In this document: positions 36,180-47,832 of the stretch, one piece after another
How the letters are laid out: each line of letters opens with the position of its first letter
Position numbering within the stretch: position 1 is the stretch's first letter
Source: Monosiga brevicollis MX1
Lineage: Eukaryota > Opisthokonta > Choanoflagellata > Craspedida > Salpingoecidae
Assembly: GCF_000002865.3 (NCBI RefSeq)
Contig: NW_001865046.1
Coordinates: 517,492-581,491 of the forward strand
Length of the DNA stretch: 64,000 nt
Reading direction: 5' to 3'
The notes under the pieces: generated by a model
What the model was told of the DNA's origin: nothing
The model's database searches: none
What the model saw: only the letters and a program-made list of their open reading frames with translations
Program-made: the position numbers and the translations under genes

Positions 36180-37333
36180 TCAAACACCAACCTGCATGAT
36201 GGGGGCAGGCCATTCGGGTTGTGCAGGTCGTTGAAGCGGATGACCAAGCAAAATCATCATGGCTTGGTGTAGCTGCTCACTTGCTAGGCCAGCTTCAAGG
36301 AGATAGCCTGGCTGCTGGTACTCTGCAAACACTGCCAACGTCGCACTTGTACTGGTGACCTCTGCAGCGTCATGGGGCTCCAGCTCGGGCGAGTGCAAAT
36401 CAACAACATCGACGAAAAGGGCCAAATTCTGCGCCAGCGAGCTCCAAGGCTGTGGAAAAACGCCAAGCAGTCAGGTTCGTAGGCAATGAATAAGGCTGAG
36501 CTGAAGACATGTCTGCACCTGAATTGAGGCCATCGGAGGAGTAGGCCGCGTGTGAAGCAAAATGACGCGCAGGATAGGAGCCATATCTTCTTCACCCTGC
36601 GTCAATGCCAAAGGCAAGTTTAGGCTTGCCGATCTATATGACACGAGGTGCAAGAGCGTTATGAGATGCTGAGGGAGGGCATGGGATGTTGAGGGAGGGA
36701 GACAGTCCATGCAGTCGGTAAGTCAAACCAATGCTTACAGTTCAGCAGCGATAGCTGAAATATCCAGGCCTGAAGACACACGGTACGGGAGAGAGAGGCA
36801 CGGCGCGATGGTGAGAGGGCGGTGGTGGTTGAGAACGAGGCCGCTGCGGCTAATGGCATGCGGTGCTGACCTTGGTGCTCGGAGGAGTGATGTTGTTGGT
36901 CCTCCTCCAGCTCCCTCAGGCTACTGAGAAAAGGGCCCAGCTTGGCAAAAGCAATGCGCTATGTCACAGCAGAAAGGCGTCGTGAGACCTGCGACACCGA
37001 ACTGAACACAGAGAGCAAAAGGCGGAAATCCACGTACGAGCACAAGACCCTCAGCGCAGTAGCCCAGAGCAAACTGGTGACGCTGATCCAGCGCAGTTTT
37101 GAGCTTGGCAAAATGGCGAATGCTCTGCATGGCCATGGTCAACTTGGTTCTGAACAGCACACGCCACTTTCAGATGAGAACGCCCTCGCCATCACCAAGA
37201 GGGCAAGAAAAGAGAGGATCGAGTAAAAAAAAACTGACCCGGTCTGCACTTGGCCTTGTCCAAAGTAGCCTGCGCTGGCCTGGCTGGTATCCAGCAGGAA
37301 TACGATGCGTTCGGCCGGAACCGCCGCCGACAT
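36180..37333 (-). CDS. BABAM1: BABAM1/MERIT40-like subunit of BRISC and BRCA1-A complexes
   Basis: VWA-like scaffold of the Lys63-deubiquitinase complexes BRISC and BRCA1-A. The start at 37333 gives SAAVPAERIVFLLDTSQASA (human: EKVIICLDLSEEM). Exon 2 (about 37165-37040) gives MQSIRHFAKLKTALDQRHQF, then ALGYCAEGLVL (human: FVRTKHKIDKSHEFALVVV). A middle exon has MAPILRVILLHTRPTPP (human: VRTILVYSRPPCQPQ), then LALFVDVVDLHSPELEP. The last exon contains LHQAMMILLGHPLQRPAQPE, where HPLQRP is the most diagnostic element (human LLAHPLQRPC). Exon 1 ends with a GTCAGT donor and joins exon 2 in frame. The C terminus, MQVGV at 36180, lacks the acidic tail of the human protein. It converges with ZMYND10, about 300 bp apart. 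Confidence 0.85.
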
Positions 37334-37415
37334 GTTGGCTCGTGTCGTGGAGAAAAATTAACTGTAAATATCCGGATGTTAATCCTTTCACAGGAGATTC
37401 ACTGTTTGATGGGTG

Positions 37416-37447
<32 letters not shown>

Positions 37448-37881
37448 CCAAAAGGGGAGATGTGGTGGGATGGCTGTTGGAGAAGCGGATTGAACAGTGC
37501 TGCATCGACATGGCATAGCAAACAAAGTCAATTAAGGGGGTGGTACGAGACTGGTGGCGAGAGGGCCTTGTTAGGATACAGAAAAGGACCCGCGGTTCTG
37601 CAGGACATGAATTAACGCAAAAAACGACAAAAAAGGGGGGGGGGGGGGGGGGGGGGGGAAAAAACAAACCTTTTGGCCCNNNNNNNNNNNNNNNNNNNNN
37701 NNNNNNNNNNNNNNNNNNNNNNNNNNNNNTTGGGGGGGGGGGGGAGAGACAAGCACTTTGAGCCAACATGGCAGGGTGTGATACACGAATGCAACAGCTG
37801 AGATTCGACTGAGAGCACGGAGAGATACTGCAAAGAATACCACAGGATGAGAAGCATGCTGCCCATGGACATGGATCTGAC
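37334..37881. other. Spacer with homopolymers and assembly gap
   Basis: Between BABAM1 and AMPK beta: an A30 run at 37416-37445, a G24 run at 37635-37658, 50 N at 37680-37729 and a further G run at about 37732-37744. The homopolymers probably caused the gap. Open frames that cross the gap are not real. Confidence 0.8.
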
Positions 37882-38157
37882 TCAATCTGTGGACAGGGGC
37901 TTATATATGACGGTGGTGACAAATTTCTGCTTGTAGCGATGGGAGGCACCCATGACAATGACGTTGTCCTTGATGCTGAGGGCGTAGAGGTGGTTCAGCA
38001 TGACGTGATTTGGGGGCTTGACCTGTGTTGGATCGTTGTTGGGCGGATCAGCGTTGAGCTGACACTGTAGAAGCTGTGGAGGCAAGCGGGGCGGGGGCTT
38101 GGCGTTGCGAAGGTCGGGCACTTTTTGGCCGTAGGAACCGGGGGGTGAGCCCGCACC

Positions 38158-38189
<32 letters not shown>

Positions 38190-39254
38190 AGCATGAACCC
38201 AAACCCGGCAGAGACAAACCCAGAACCTGGGACGGAGCTGTTTCCTCCGGCAAATCTGGCTCCCTGAAGCGAGCGCTGAGCGTGGAGCTTGTGCAACAAA
38301 AGTACGTACGTCCTTCAGCCATGTCTTCGCGAATATCAGCAAAGGAGTCGGTCAGGGCATCGTGCGGCAGTTCGGTTTGGGCCAGAGCCACCTGGAGCAA
38401 GTTGTTCACCGAGCCAAAAGAGTTGCGGAGCGTAGGTAGCCGGGCATCATGCTTCCACTCCCGATCAACAATAAACTTGTATTCATACGAGCCCGGTGCC
38501 AACAACAACTTTGCCTCAAAGACACCGTCCCTGAGTGAGTCGAGCCACAAGTGTACATGCAGGCAGATGAGCACGAGTAGCGCCAGGCCAAGCAAACATG
38601 CAAGGGCAAGATTGAGCGATAGCCACGTACGGACGACGTGTCATCTTCACAGGATCGCCCCAATGGTTGAAGGTTCCAGCGATGCGAATGTCCTGACCAC
38701 CGTGGGTCCACGTCACGGTGATTTCTTGTTTACCGCCATCACCTGCTGGAAAAGAGGAATAGCAAGCAGAATAGCAAGCAAGAGTTTGCGAGACGTTTAT
38801 GAGGCCAGCTAAGAGCCTGGTGGAAGGGCGATGTGTCCCGGTCAGATTGGAGAAGAAGTCCATCTCCACCTCCCGAGCCAGGCGTACCGGCGTCGTCACC
38901 GATGCGGGGCGGCGCAGAGCTCGACACCTCATCTTGAAGCGGCGGAATGGCGGTATCAGCCACCGTTGGAGAGAGAAGGGGAGAACCAAAGATGTTGAGG
39001 GCATGGCGATCACCAGGAGAGCTACTGCGACCATCTGGCGGACTGGTGGCACTGACAGCAGGGCCGGTACCCCTCGGAATGGCCATGGCCGCCGAGGGCG
39101 AGGGCACGGGCAGGGTATCGGGACCCGGCGGAAACGGTGGTGCTTGCGAGGTAAGCACGCGTGAGGGCGGTGCACCCTCATCCCGGCCCCGCATGGTGGA
39201 CCCGCGCCGGGAAGCCCGGGGCGAGTCCTTGTCCTTGGTTGTTGCGTTGCCCAT
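37882..39254 (-). CDS. PRKAB: AMPK beta subunit (PRKAB/SIP family)
   Basis: Scaffold and glycogen-sensing subunit of the AMP-activated kinase. The start at 39254 gives MGNATT, an N-myristoylation consensus also found in animal beta subunits. A Pro/Ser-rich N-terminal region follows (39240-38830). The CBM48 glycogen-binding module has EITVTWTHGGQDIRIAGTFN then HWGDPVKMTRR, APGSYEYKFIVDREWKHD and NSFGSVNNLLQV; the tryptophans and lysine that stack on glycogen are kept, while the human Leu146 and Thr148 positions read Phe and Ser. Splicing joins TRR to PDGVFEAKLLL, so the autophosphorylated Ser108 is absent. The C-terminal ASC domain has LPPQLLQCQLN, then HVMLNHLYALSIKDNVIVMG and HRYKQKFVTTVIYKP, which bind alpha and gamma. 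A (GT)n tract lies in intron 4. About six exons. Confidence 0.95.
38164..38188. repeat. (CA)n microsatellite in an AMPK beta intron
   Basis: About 12 CA units (GT on the coding strand) immediately upstream of the acceptor of the last exon. Confidence 0.9.
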
Positions 39255-40330
39255 GTTGATGCGTCAGTCGCTCAGTCGGTCAGGCACAAGTCCTTCCGGT
39301 GTCTCTGACCGGTTGAACTGACGTTGGTAGGTCACTTCAGACCCCTCGTGACAACAACGGCCAACCATACACCTTTCCTTGACTGGCAACAGCGCTGGTG
39401 GGCCTGAGATGGCAGGCGATGACGCTATGGACGAGGCCAGGATCGTATATGGCCGCAGCGCCAGGGCCAGGGGACGATGACGGTAGCGGTGCTGTGTGCC
39501 CGCAAAATAACAACAACAACAACAACAAGCGTTGGTGCTTCAGCTCCACGGCTTGGGTTATTGGAGGAGAAGATGCAGATGAATCGTGAGAAAATGTAGA
39601 GAACGTAAAGGTATAATGGCAAATCTTAGTTGAATTTGGAGAGAAAGATGACGGGTACATAGAGAATAATGAAGGGAGCGCTGGTGCTTGAGTGCTGCTT
39701 GGATGCTACCAAGTGATACAAAGTTCTTAAAATAGCCCACACACACCAGTCGTAGCTGGATCAAGCAGAAGAGCAATAAAAGTCAAGCAACAGCAGCAAC
39801 GGAGAGAGAGAGAGAGAGAGAGAGCGAGTTAGAGAGAGAGAGAGAGAGAGAGAGGAGTAGCAACAACAACAACAACAACAACTTTTTTTTTGATTTCAAC
39901 AGGTACACCCCACACACACACACACACATGTCGGGCTGGATTGAGAGAGAGAGAGAGAGAGAGTCGCATGGGGGTCGGCGTGCAAAGGCGGCCAGGTTGT
40001 TGGAGTTGTTGTTGGAGTTCCTTGAGAGCAGCGTGGTGATCGTGACTGTCTGACGTGAGGAGGTGAAGGGAGGGGGACTTTGCAGAGCCGTTCTTGTCCA
40101 TGCCGCTGCCATCGTCCCCTTTTTGCTCGAGAACGGTTCCGCCCACTTTTTCTTTTTCTTTTTATTTCTTCTTTCAGGCCAGGCGTTTGTGTCAACGAGC
40201 TGTTCTAGCTGTTCCATTGCCCAGTCTGAGCTGTTGCCCCACACTGCTGCTGAACCTGTCTGGTACTGACATTGGCATGTTTGGCATACTGTATAGACGC
40301 ATTCGTGCAACGATCTGATCACCGGTCATC
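39255..40330. other. Divergent spacer AMPK beta / anoctamin, rich in microsatellites
   Basis: About 1.1 kb shared by two divergent genes. It carries (CAA)n near 39508-39532 and 39858-39882, (GA)n near 39804-39852 and 39945-39963, and (CA)n near 39912-39929. A pyrimidine-rich tract ending in an AG near 40178 could be an acceptor in the anoctamin 5' UTR. No protein-coding gene seen. Confidence 0.6.
39804..39963. repeat. Compound (GA)n, (CAA)n and (CA)n microsatellite
   Basis: Two GA tracts, one CAA tract, a T run and a CA tract follow each other within 160 bp in the divergent spacer. Confidence 0.9.
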
Positions 40331-43300
40331 ATGGCCGAGACACCGGCTGATGCCGATTTGATCGTGCGTCGACTCGACAAAAACCCCTCCCCTGCTCTGG
40401 CCACCGTCTCGTCCCGCACTCATCAAAACACCTCTGTCAACACGTTTGCCTAGTTCCCACCAGCTGCCAATGAGGATGTACCCATGGCTACCTTTCCTGA
40501 TGGCACAAACGTGAATCCTGTCATGCCGCCAGCTGGGCCTACCGTATCCAAACAGGCCAGCTCGAGAAGCGTGGCTGTCACCTTGGAAGATAGCGTGGTA
40601 ACCACCGACACGGACGTGGATCAACCCAGCACCACAAAATGGGTGAGTCATATCAACCAGATGAGACCATGTATTCTCTTCAAACGATCCAAAGCGCTTC
40701 CGCTTTGATGCGGATTGCCGCAAACTTGCCGTTTGTCTCATCTGCCGTTCTCCTTTTTTGCCCGGTCGGCTAGGCGCAGTCTAGAAGCTCTCGCCAGGTA
40801 AGAAGGATCTACCGTTTCTCATTGACTACCCTCTCTATGACGTGTAGACTGGCATTTAACCCGTGCAACCGCATATTCGTTTAGGCATCAAGTGCCAGCA
40901 TGTTCACAGTGCCAGATATGCCCTCCTACCTCAAGATTCGCAAAAACGTGCTTGGCAACTCGGCCGGCAGCACGGCGGTTGACCTCGGAGATGAGGACGA
41001 TGAGCCAGGTTCCGAGGACGAGAAGGACGAAAACAAGGAGCAGCGTCGTCGCCTCACTACCTCAGCGTCAGCCAAAGCCGCCGGGGCCAAGTATGTCACC
41101 TCTTTGCCGCTTGTCCGACCTACTTGGAGGTTTTTTTTTTCTTCCTTCCCCCCACCCTCCCCCCTTTTTTTTTTGCTGTTGTTCTGTCTAGCGCACAAAC
41201 AGGAGAAAGGGTCTGGTTCAGCCTTGCCATTCTTTTTCTAGTCCCTTCTCCCCCTCTTCCCTTTCTTGCATTCGGCTCGTTGGCTCACTCAGGGTCCCGT
41301 TTGAATTCCTACACACCCAATTAGAAAATATCTGGCAAACACTCCGCCTGCCGCCGGCCCCGTTTCCCGCGAGACGGAGCGCCACAATCGGTTTGAGGGG
41401 ACTCGGGAATACGTCGACTTTGTTTTCGTTGTTGAGCTTCCTGAGGACCGCAGCCGCATCAGCGTTTTGAACGAGCGTGCCAGCGATCCAAACACAGATG
41501 TCGAGGCAGATAAGGAGTTGAAGATTGTTCGCAAGCGCCAGGACTTTTTGAGCAACATCGTTCGCGATGGCATCCTTCTTCAACATGAGCTCAGCCCCAA
41601 TGGCCAGTTCCAGTTCATCAAGGCCAGTGTCACCTTCCAACGTCTCATGATGGAGGCCGAGTTCATGAACCTCAAGAAGACACTCAAAAAGGAAATCAGC
41701 CAAAAATACGAGGAACAAAAGGACAAATCTCTCCGCCAGTTCATTGACGACGGCATCTCGAACCTTCAAAAGCTACTGTGGCTGATCGAGCCGAAAGTTC
41801 CCAAGGAAGAAGACTCCTTTTCGGCTCCTTTCCGAGTTCACAAGCAGAATGAATTTGAAGGCATCAACACACCGGAACGCTTTTTTACCACCGCCGAGCG
41901 CAGTGACATGACCTACTCTATCCTCAGCCGAACGCAGTATGGCAAGAAAAAATCTCAAATGGGGCTGGAAAAGCTCCTGGCCAACGGCTCTTTTGAAGCC
42001 GCTTTCCCGCTTCATGATGGCGAATACGAGGTACACACAACCAACCATGTCCGTGGCCATCATGCCACATGCCACTTCTCATGCTGGTGCTATCCCTCTC
42101 GTCGTTGCTTCTCGCACAGCTGGACGCTGATGAGATGTTCATCTGGGATGATCGTAACTATTACGATGAAACACACGCTGGTGATGATCCCAACATCCCC
42201 AACGATCGTCGACTTCTCTTCAAGGTATGCCAACAACCTTCGTTCCTTGGCGCCCCCTTCTGCCTGCTTTAGAGTGCAACGAAACAGATCATGCACACTT
42301 GATGCAAGCAAACATCACGATCCCTTTGTCTGTCTCGTCTGTCGATAGTGGTGGGCCCGTCTCCGATGCTGGTATCTTCTGCAGCCCTACGACTTGATCC
42401 GCCAGTACTTTGGCGTCAAGATTGGACTCTATTTTGCTTGGCTTGGCTTTTACACCCTGGCCTTGATTGCCCCATCTGCTCTGGGCCTCTTCGTTTTCAT
42501 CGGTGGCGTGGGCAGCATGGAGGAGCAAGCCGACGTTAAGGAGCTCTGCAACAGCAATTTCACTCTCTGCGCCATTTGCGACGATGGTTGCGATCGCACA
42601 GAACTGTCTGCAGCGTGTGGGGGCTATAAGGTTTGACATTCGCACCGAGGCGCGGGGCCATCATCACTGTACATGTTGCTGTTGTCTGCGACACTTTCTT
42701 AGCCGACCGCGGTTGCTTTGCCTCTTTGCACCCCCAACCCCCTTTCAGTTTGCTTACATTTTTGACAACATTGGCACCGTCATCTTCAGCACTTTCATGG
42801 CATTCTGGGCTTCAAGCTTCATTGATTTCTGGAAGCGTCGACAGAGCTTCCTTGCCTACGATTGGGACACGCGGGACTACGTGGACTTTGAGCCTCTGCG
42901 TCCGGGCTTTCGCGGCACAACCACCCGCAAGAACCCCATCACGGGCAAGGACGAAAAGTACTATCCGGCCCACCGCCGCATTATGAAGCAACTCAGCTCC
43001 GGGCTCACTGTCCTAGCCATGATCGGCTTGGTTGTGGCCATTGTTATCTCCATTCTCCTGTACCGCCTCGCCGTTCGTGCTTCCTTGTTCAAAGAGTCCG
43101 GCAACGCCGAGAACGCCAGCATCATCACCTCGGTCACCGCTGCTCTACTCAACTTGGTTGCGATCATCTTGCTGGGAAAGCTTTATCAGAATTTGGCTCT
43201 CTGGCTTACCGAATGGGAGAACCACCGCCTTGAATCCCAGTTTCAGAGCGCGTTGACAGCCAAGATTTTCCTGTTCCAGTTTGTCAACAACTATGCGAGC

Positions 43301-44502
43301 CTTTTTTACATTGCCTTTTTCAAAGGTCGCTTCACAGGCGTGCCTGGCGATTATTCAACCTTCTTGGGCTTTCGCCAAGACGAGTGCCCGCCAGATCTAG
43401 GCTGCATGGGCGAACTTACGCTGCAACTGGCCATCGTCTTTGTCGGTCGCCAGACCATCAACAATTTCCAGGAAATGATTTTGCCTGCCATTTTCCGGTG
43501 GCTCCGCCGACGCTCGGCTAAGGGCCTCAAGACCAAGGATCAGCTCACGCCCTGGGAACGCGACTTTTTGAACTGCGACCCCTTCCCCTCCGACGGCATG
43601 TTCAACGAGTATCTCGAGCTTATGCTGCAGTACGGCTACATCACCATGTTCGTGCCAGCCTTCTCACTGGCACCGTTGTTTGCCTTTTTGAACAACATCT
43701 TTGAAATTCGCATTGATGCCAACAAGCTGCTGACCTCGTATCGACGCCCCCCCGCCGTTCGTGCGGCGGACATTGGCGTTTGGATGATCGTAATCAATAT
43801 CATCAGCTACTTTGCCGTGATCACCAACGCCCTTGTCTTGGCCTTCACCTCAAACTTCGTACCGCGCCAAGTATACATTTATGACATTGGCGATGGCTCG
43901 CTGGATGGCTACATTCAAACCGTGTATCCCCTGTCTCCAGTCACTGATGTCAACCATACGGACTACAACTGCCACTACTTTGGCTTTCGGGATGCAGATG
44001 GCACTCGTGGTCGTTTCTATTACCAGGTGGGTTGCTGCGTGTCCCAGCTCGACTGATTGTATGACACGGAGTGGTGTGCACGAGTACACGCAAAGCCCCC
44101 CCTTGCTCTGTCTTGGGACGCGATGGATGCAATTGTTAGCATTGCTACGATGTTGCTCGCCAACTTGAATGTCCGCTTCCTAATAAACTTCTTTTGACCG
44201 GGTCGCCTCAAACTCACCTGCACTCGCTTGTCACTTCATGGCTTTAGGTGGTGGCGGCACGATTGGCCTTTGTGGTCGTTTTCGAGCATGTTCTTTTCTT
44301 TGTCAAAATTCTTATCGAGCGTGCCATTCCGGACGTGCCTGCTTCGGTGCGTCTGGCCATTCGGCGTGAGGAGTATTTGGCTCAGCAAGCTTTGGAAACG
44401 GACATGTTGCAGGAGCCCGATGAGGACGATGCTCACTTCCAGGCTCGCAAAGAGGAGAAGGCCCGCATGCGCGCCGATTCGAAGGCCTCTCGCCGTTTCT
44501 AG
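40331..44502 (+). CDS. Anoctamin (TMEM16 family) channel or scramblase
   Basis: Ten-helix dimeric membrane protein: calcium-activated chloride channel or phospholipid scramblase. The start at 40331 gives MAETPADADLI, then a disordered Ser/Thr/acidic cytosolic region, an anoctamin dimerisation domain (YVDFVFVVELPEDRSRISVL; later FEGINTPERFFTTAERSDMT) and the membrane domain from about 42350. Diagnostic stretches: IRQYFGVKIGLYFAWLGFYT, FIDFWKRRQSFLAYDWDTRD, FVNNYASLFYIAFFKGRF, INNFQEMILPAIFRWLRRR, NEYLELMLQYGYITMFVPAF, SLAPLFAFLNNIFEIRIDAN and RPPAVRAADIGVW. The six acidic or Asn residues of the calcium site in helices 6-8 all appear kept. The last exon (about 44250) ends in a charged coiled tail with the final residues DSKASRRF. 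Most of the membrane domain is in one exon. Channel versus scramblase activity cannot be told. Confidence 0.95.
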
Positions 44503-44993
44503 GGCCGTCTCTGGTCTCCTCGCCACCAGCTCCTTTTGGTCTAGCTCCCCTCGCGCTTCTTTCGCATCTTTCTGTTTTCCAAGTTGCTTGAGTTTTGGTT
44601 CAAATGTAATGAAAAATTGATGTTCAACCATGGTGGTGCTTGTTTTTTGTTTGACTACGACGACTCATTTGTATCGATGGGCGTTGCCTTATTTTTTTGG
44701 TGTGGTTTTCGATCCCCTGCAACGCTTTCACATCGGTTTTGTCTTTGCGAACCCCCCAGAAAAAAAAAGAAAGGAAATTTCAACTGCGAACCCCCCAGAA
44801 AAAAAAAGAAAGAAAATTTCAACAAAGCCAAAAAAAAAAGACATTGCTGTAATTTTGAGTTCATGCCAGGGGGGAGCCTGATACACGCATGGGGAACGAG
44901 GCAAATCAGGGCCGAGCAATCAAGTAATCATGGCATGGACAACCTGGAAGAAGGGCGATTGCCGCATACGCAACCGAGGTTGGGTCTGTAATC
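44503..44993. other. Convergent spacer anoctamin / delta-COP
   Basis: About 490 bp with both 3' ends. Contains a perfect-looking tandem duplication described separately. No gene seen. Confidence 0.5.
44747..44823. repeat. Two-copy tandem duplication of about 38 bp
   Basis: The unit GCGAACCCCCCAGAAAAAAA, continuing with AAGAAAGGAAATTTCAAC, occurs twice head to tail with one or two differences, in the 3' region of the anoctamin gene. Confidence 0.85.
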
Positions 44994-47832
44994 TTAAATG
45001 ACATCGTACGAGTCCACAACGAAACGCACATCTTGCGAAAACACCTCTTCCGAACCAGTGGCCATGTTCTCCACACTGGCAACCTGCAGAGCCAAGCGAC
45101 CAAGCGCATGAGAAGCTAAGAGAGGGGGAGGGGTAGGGACAGGAGCAGACAGCCAGGCAGACAATCTATTCAAATCACAAGCTGCACACCTCAATGCCAA
45201 CATAGGTTTCGTGAGAGTAAAAGTCCACTGAGACGGGGAAGAAGTCATCAGCAGCACCAGCCGCAACGCTAGACCGTTCGACAACAGAGCAAAAGAAAAA
45301 ATGTGAGGATAAGACTTCAGGTGACTGGATTGGCAAACATAGGGCAAGCAGGCACGTGACCATCGCTTGACTTTTAGGCGATTGGTGGTTGCATACCTGA
45401 ATTCAATGCTGCCTTCATCGGCATTGCCATCCTCAATCGTGGGAATGGACCACACCAGCATGTGTTGACGTCCGTCAACCTCATATTGGCCGTCCACACT
45501 GGCGACCACAGGCTTGCCTCCTGCAGCAGGCAGGGGCACGGAGACGACTACGTCCTTCAGCTTCAGGTTCTTGTCTTGAAGTTCATAGTCAATGTTGACA
45601 TCAACTGAGCCATCCGCGTTGACATTAGGCCAGCAATTGATCGTCAAAGGAATTTGGGTCTCGTCCGTTGTCTGATAGCGCCATTTGAGCACGCCCACCT
45701 AAGTGACGGAGAAAAAAAAAAAAATCAAATAATATAAATAAAAGATAAGCATAACATCATGAGGAAAAAAAGGAGGAACGAATTTTGCGTGTCTCCACCA
45801 TTGATCGCATCACACCTCAGAATGCACAGGAAAGGGCTTGTCAGGGTTCTTCGACTTGATCACAGCTTCCGAATTGAAGGCCTTTTTGTCCACGTTGGGA
45901 TGAGTCTGGTCCATAGGCGGCATGGTAGCATGTCAGATTGACCGTGAGTTACAGCGATCATGAAAATTTCTGCTCGAAACGGCGGATCAGTGCGCGCAAA
46001 ACGGGGTGGCATTTCCTCTCACCTGAAAGTTGATGGCTTTGTCTGAGCTTCGGTTGAGGCGGACAAGAGCCTGGCCCTTGGCATCATCACTTATTAAGAC
46101 AGACATCGTGCCCTTGACTTCCATGTGCTCTAACGCGCCATCGCGGTTGGCTTCCAGAGTGATCTTTTCTTCCACCTTGACGTGGATGGGCTCCATGTCC
46201 ACGTCGGGTGGGGCCATGGCGGATGCTGTAGCGGCAGAACGGGCCACAGGGGCAGCGCTGGAGAGGTCTTCGACCGTCTCGCCCTCATCCATGAGGGCCT
46301 GGACAAAATCGTGGGTCTTGGCCTTGCCACCCAACTTCATGCCACTGAAAAATACAAGCAAGCAGGGCAGAGTAGAGGAGAAAACGAGTTGCGTCAGCCA
46401 TTAACCAAAGCGACGCAAGATGGCGAAGCATTTAGAGCGCAATAGAGCTCAAGGTGATCGACTGACCGTTTGGGTTTACCATCACGGGCCGCTGAGGTGC
46501 TGGCAGGAGCAGCCATAGCGGGCGCTGGTGCTGAGGCAGAGGAAATGCCACCGCTACCACTGCCGCCCATGCCACCCATGCCGCCCATACCACCCATGCC
46601 ACCCATGCCACTCATACCACCCATGCCGCCCATGCCGCCTGCACCGCCGAATTTGGCTGCCTGGCTCTTGGCGATGGCCAGCTCCTTGGCTTTGCGCTTC
46701 ATGTGCTCGCGGGCCTCCTGCTCTTTGTTCTTTTGCACCATCTTGTAAATGTTCTCATCGTGGGATTGCATCTCCGTGTACGTGCGGATCTGGCTGAGAT
46801 TGACATTTTCCCTGCAAACAAATGACGTCTTGATAAGGGTGGCCGAGCTGTTGGTGCACCTGGGTCAGGCAAAACTTCAGACCAATCAAAACAAACCGAT
46901 AGCCAAGGGCGATGATCTCATCAAAGGCGAAGATGAGCTCAAACGCATGGGCCGAGACCTCTGATTCAGTCATGACGTTGCAAAATGTAGGAACCTGCTC
47001 AAGTTGCCACGCCAATGCGGGTTAGAATCAGCTCAAGGTCAGTAAAATTTGAGCCGCCTTGTGAGTCGAAATGGACTGAAACAACGTACCACGCGAGCAA
47101 AGAGGCGCAAGGTTTCTAAATCCTCCAGAATGTTGCTGTTCTTGGTCGTGACCAAGACCATGTACAGCTGCTCCATTGGCTGATACACGTAGCGAACAGA
47201 GTCTGTGCGTATACGAGGGAGTTGTCAAGGATGATCGTCGAGTTGACAGAAGATGTGAGAGATCAGGCAAGAAAACCGGCTCGAGTTTGGAGACGACCGC
47301 AACAAACCCGTCTCAATAAAAGTGTGCTGATCCTCGCTACTGCGCAGCTTGGGAAAGGCTGCCAGCAAGCCCTCGATGCGTGAGCGACTGATCTCCATAA
47401 ACTGACGCGCCACCAAAGCTGCGCATCACCGAGGAGCAAACGGGAATGAGACCGCAGTCGATTGTTCCATGCGGAACGAGAAGAACGGGAAGAATGGTGC
47501 AATAAGTGGGGAGGAGGAGAAAGATGACAGGGAGTCAAGAATCTTGAAGCCCACGCCACGAGTTTGTAATGCGCGAATGTGCATGGGATTGTGGAGCTGT
47601 TGTTTGTTTCTCTGTTTCGCGTTAAACCTACGCTTGCCCGCCTTGGTGCAAATGGCAGCGGAAAGCAAGACCTGCAGGCAACCATCCCGAATGCAAGATC
47701 AACGCAGTTAGCAAGGAATGAACCCCGATTGAGCGAGAGGTGGAAGCATGAATGGATCGGCCCCGCCTTGGAGCACAAGGACGCAGTGCTCAGTGCGATG
47801 TTGGGCGTGTGCAGTGCACGACCACATACCAT
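44994..47832 (-). CDS. ARCN1: Coatomer subunit delta (delta-COP)
   Basis: Medium subunit of the F-COPI half of coatomer, which coats Golgi-to-ER vesicles. After the initiator ATG (47832-47830), which forms its own coding exon, splicing to about 47677 gives [13 protein letters not shown], then [80 protein letters not shown] and [21 protein letters not shown] basic helix ([18 protein letters not shown]) leads to a glycine-methionine repeat linker, then the mu-homology domain: [80 protein letters not shown], and the end [12 protein letters not shown] (human: ETTFLVDKYEIL). About nine exons. Diverges from OSGEPL1 with only about 425 bp between starts. Confidence 0.96.
46560..46650 (-). repeat. 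Coding GGM tripeptide repeat in delta-COP
   Basis: About ten tandem 9-bp units encode a GGM/SGM run in the linker between the longin-like N domain and the mu-homology domain of delta-COP. Other delta-COPs have a longer, non-repetitive linker here. Confidence 0.85.

Noticed and set aside
37540-37958. Frames crossing the run of N
   Set aside because: They exist only because N is read as open; the flanks are poly-G.
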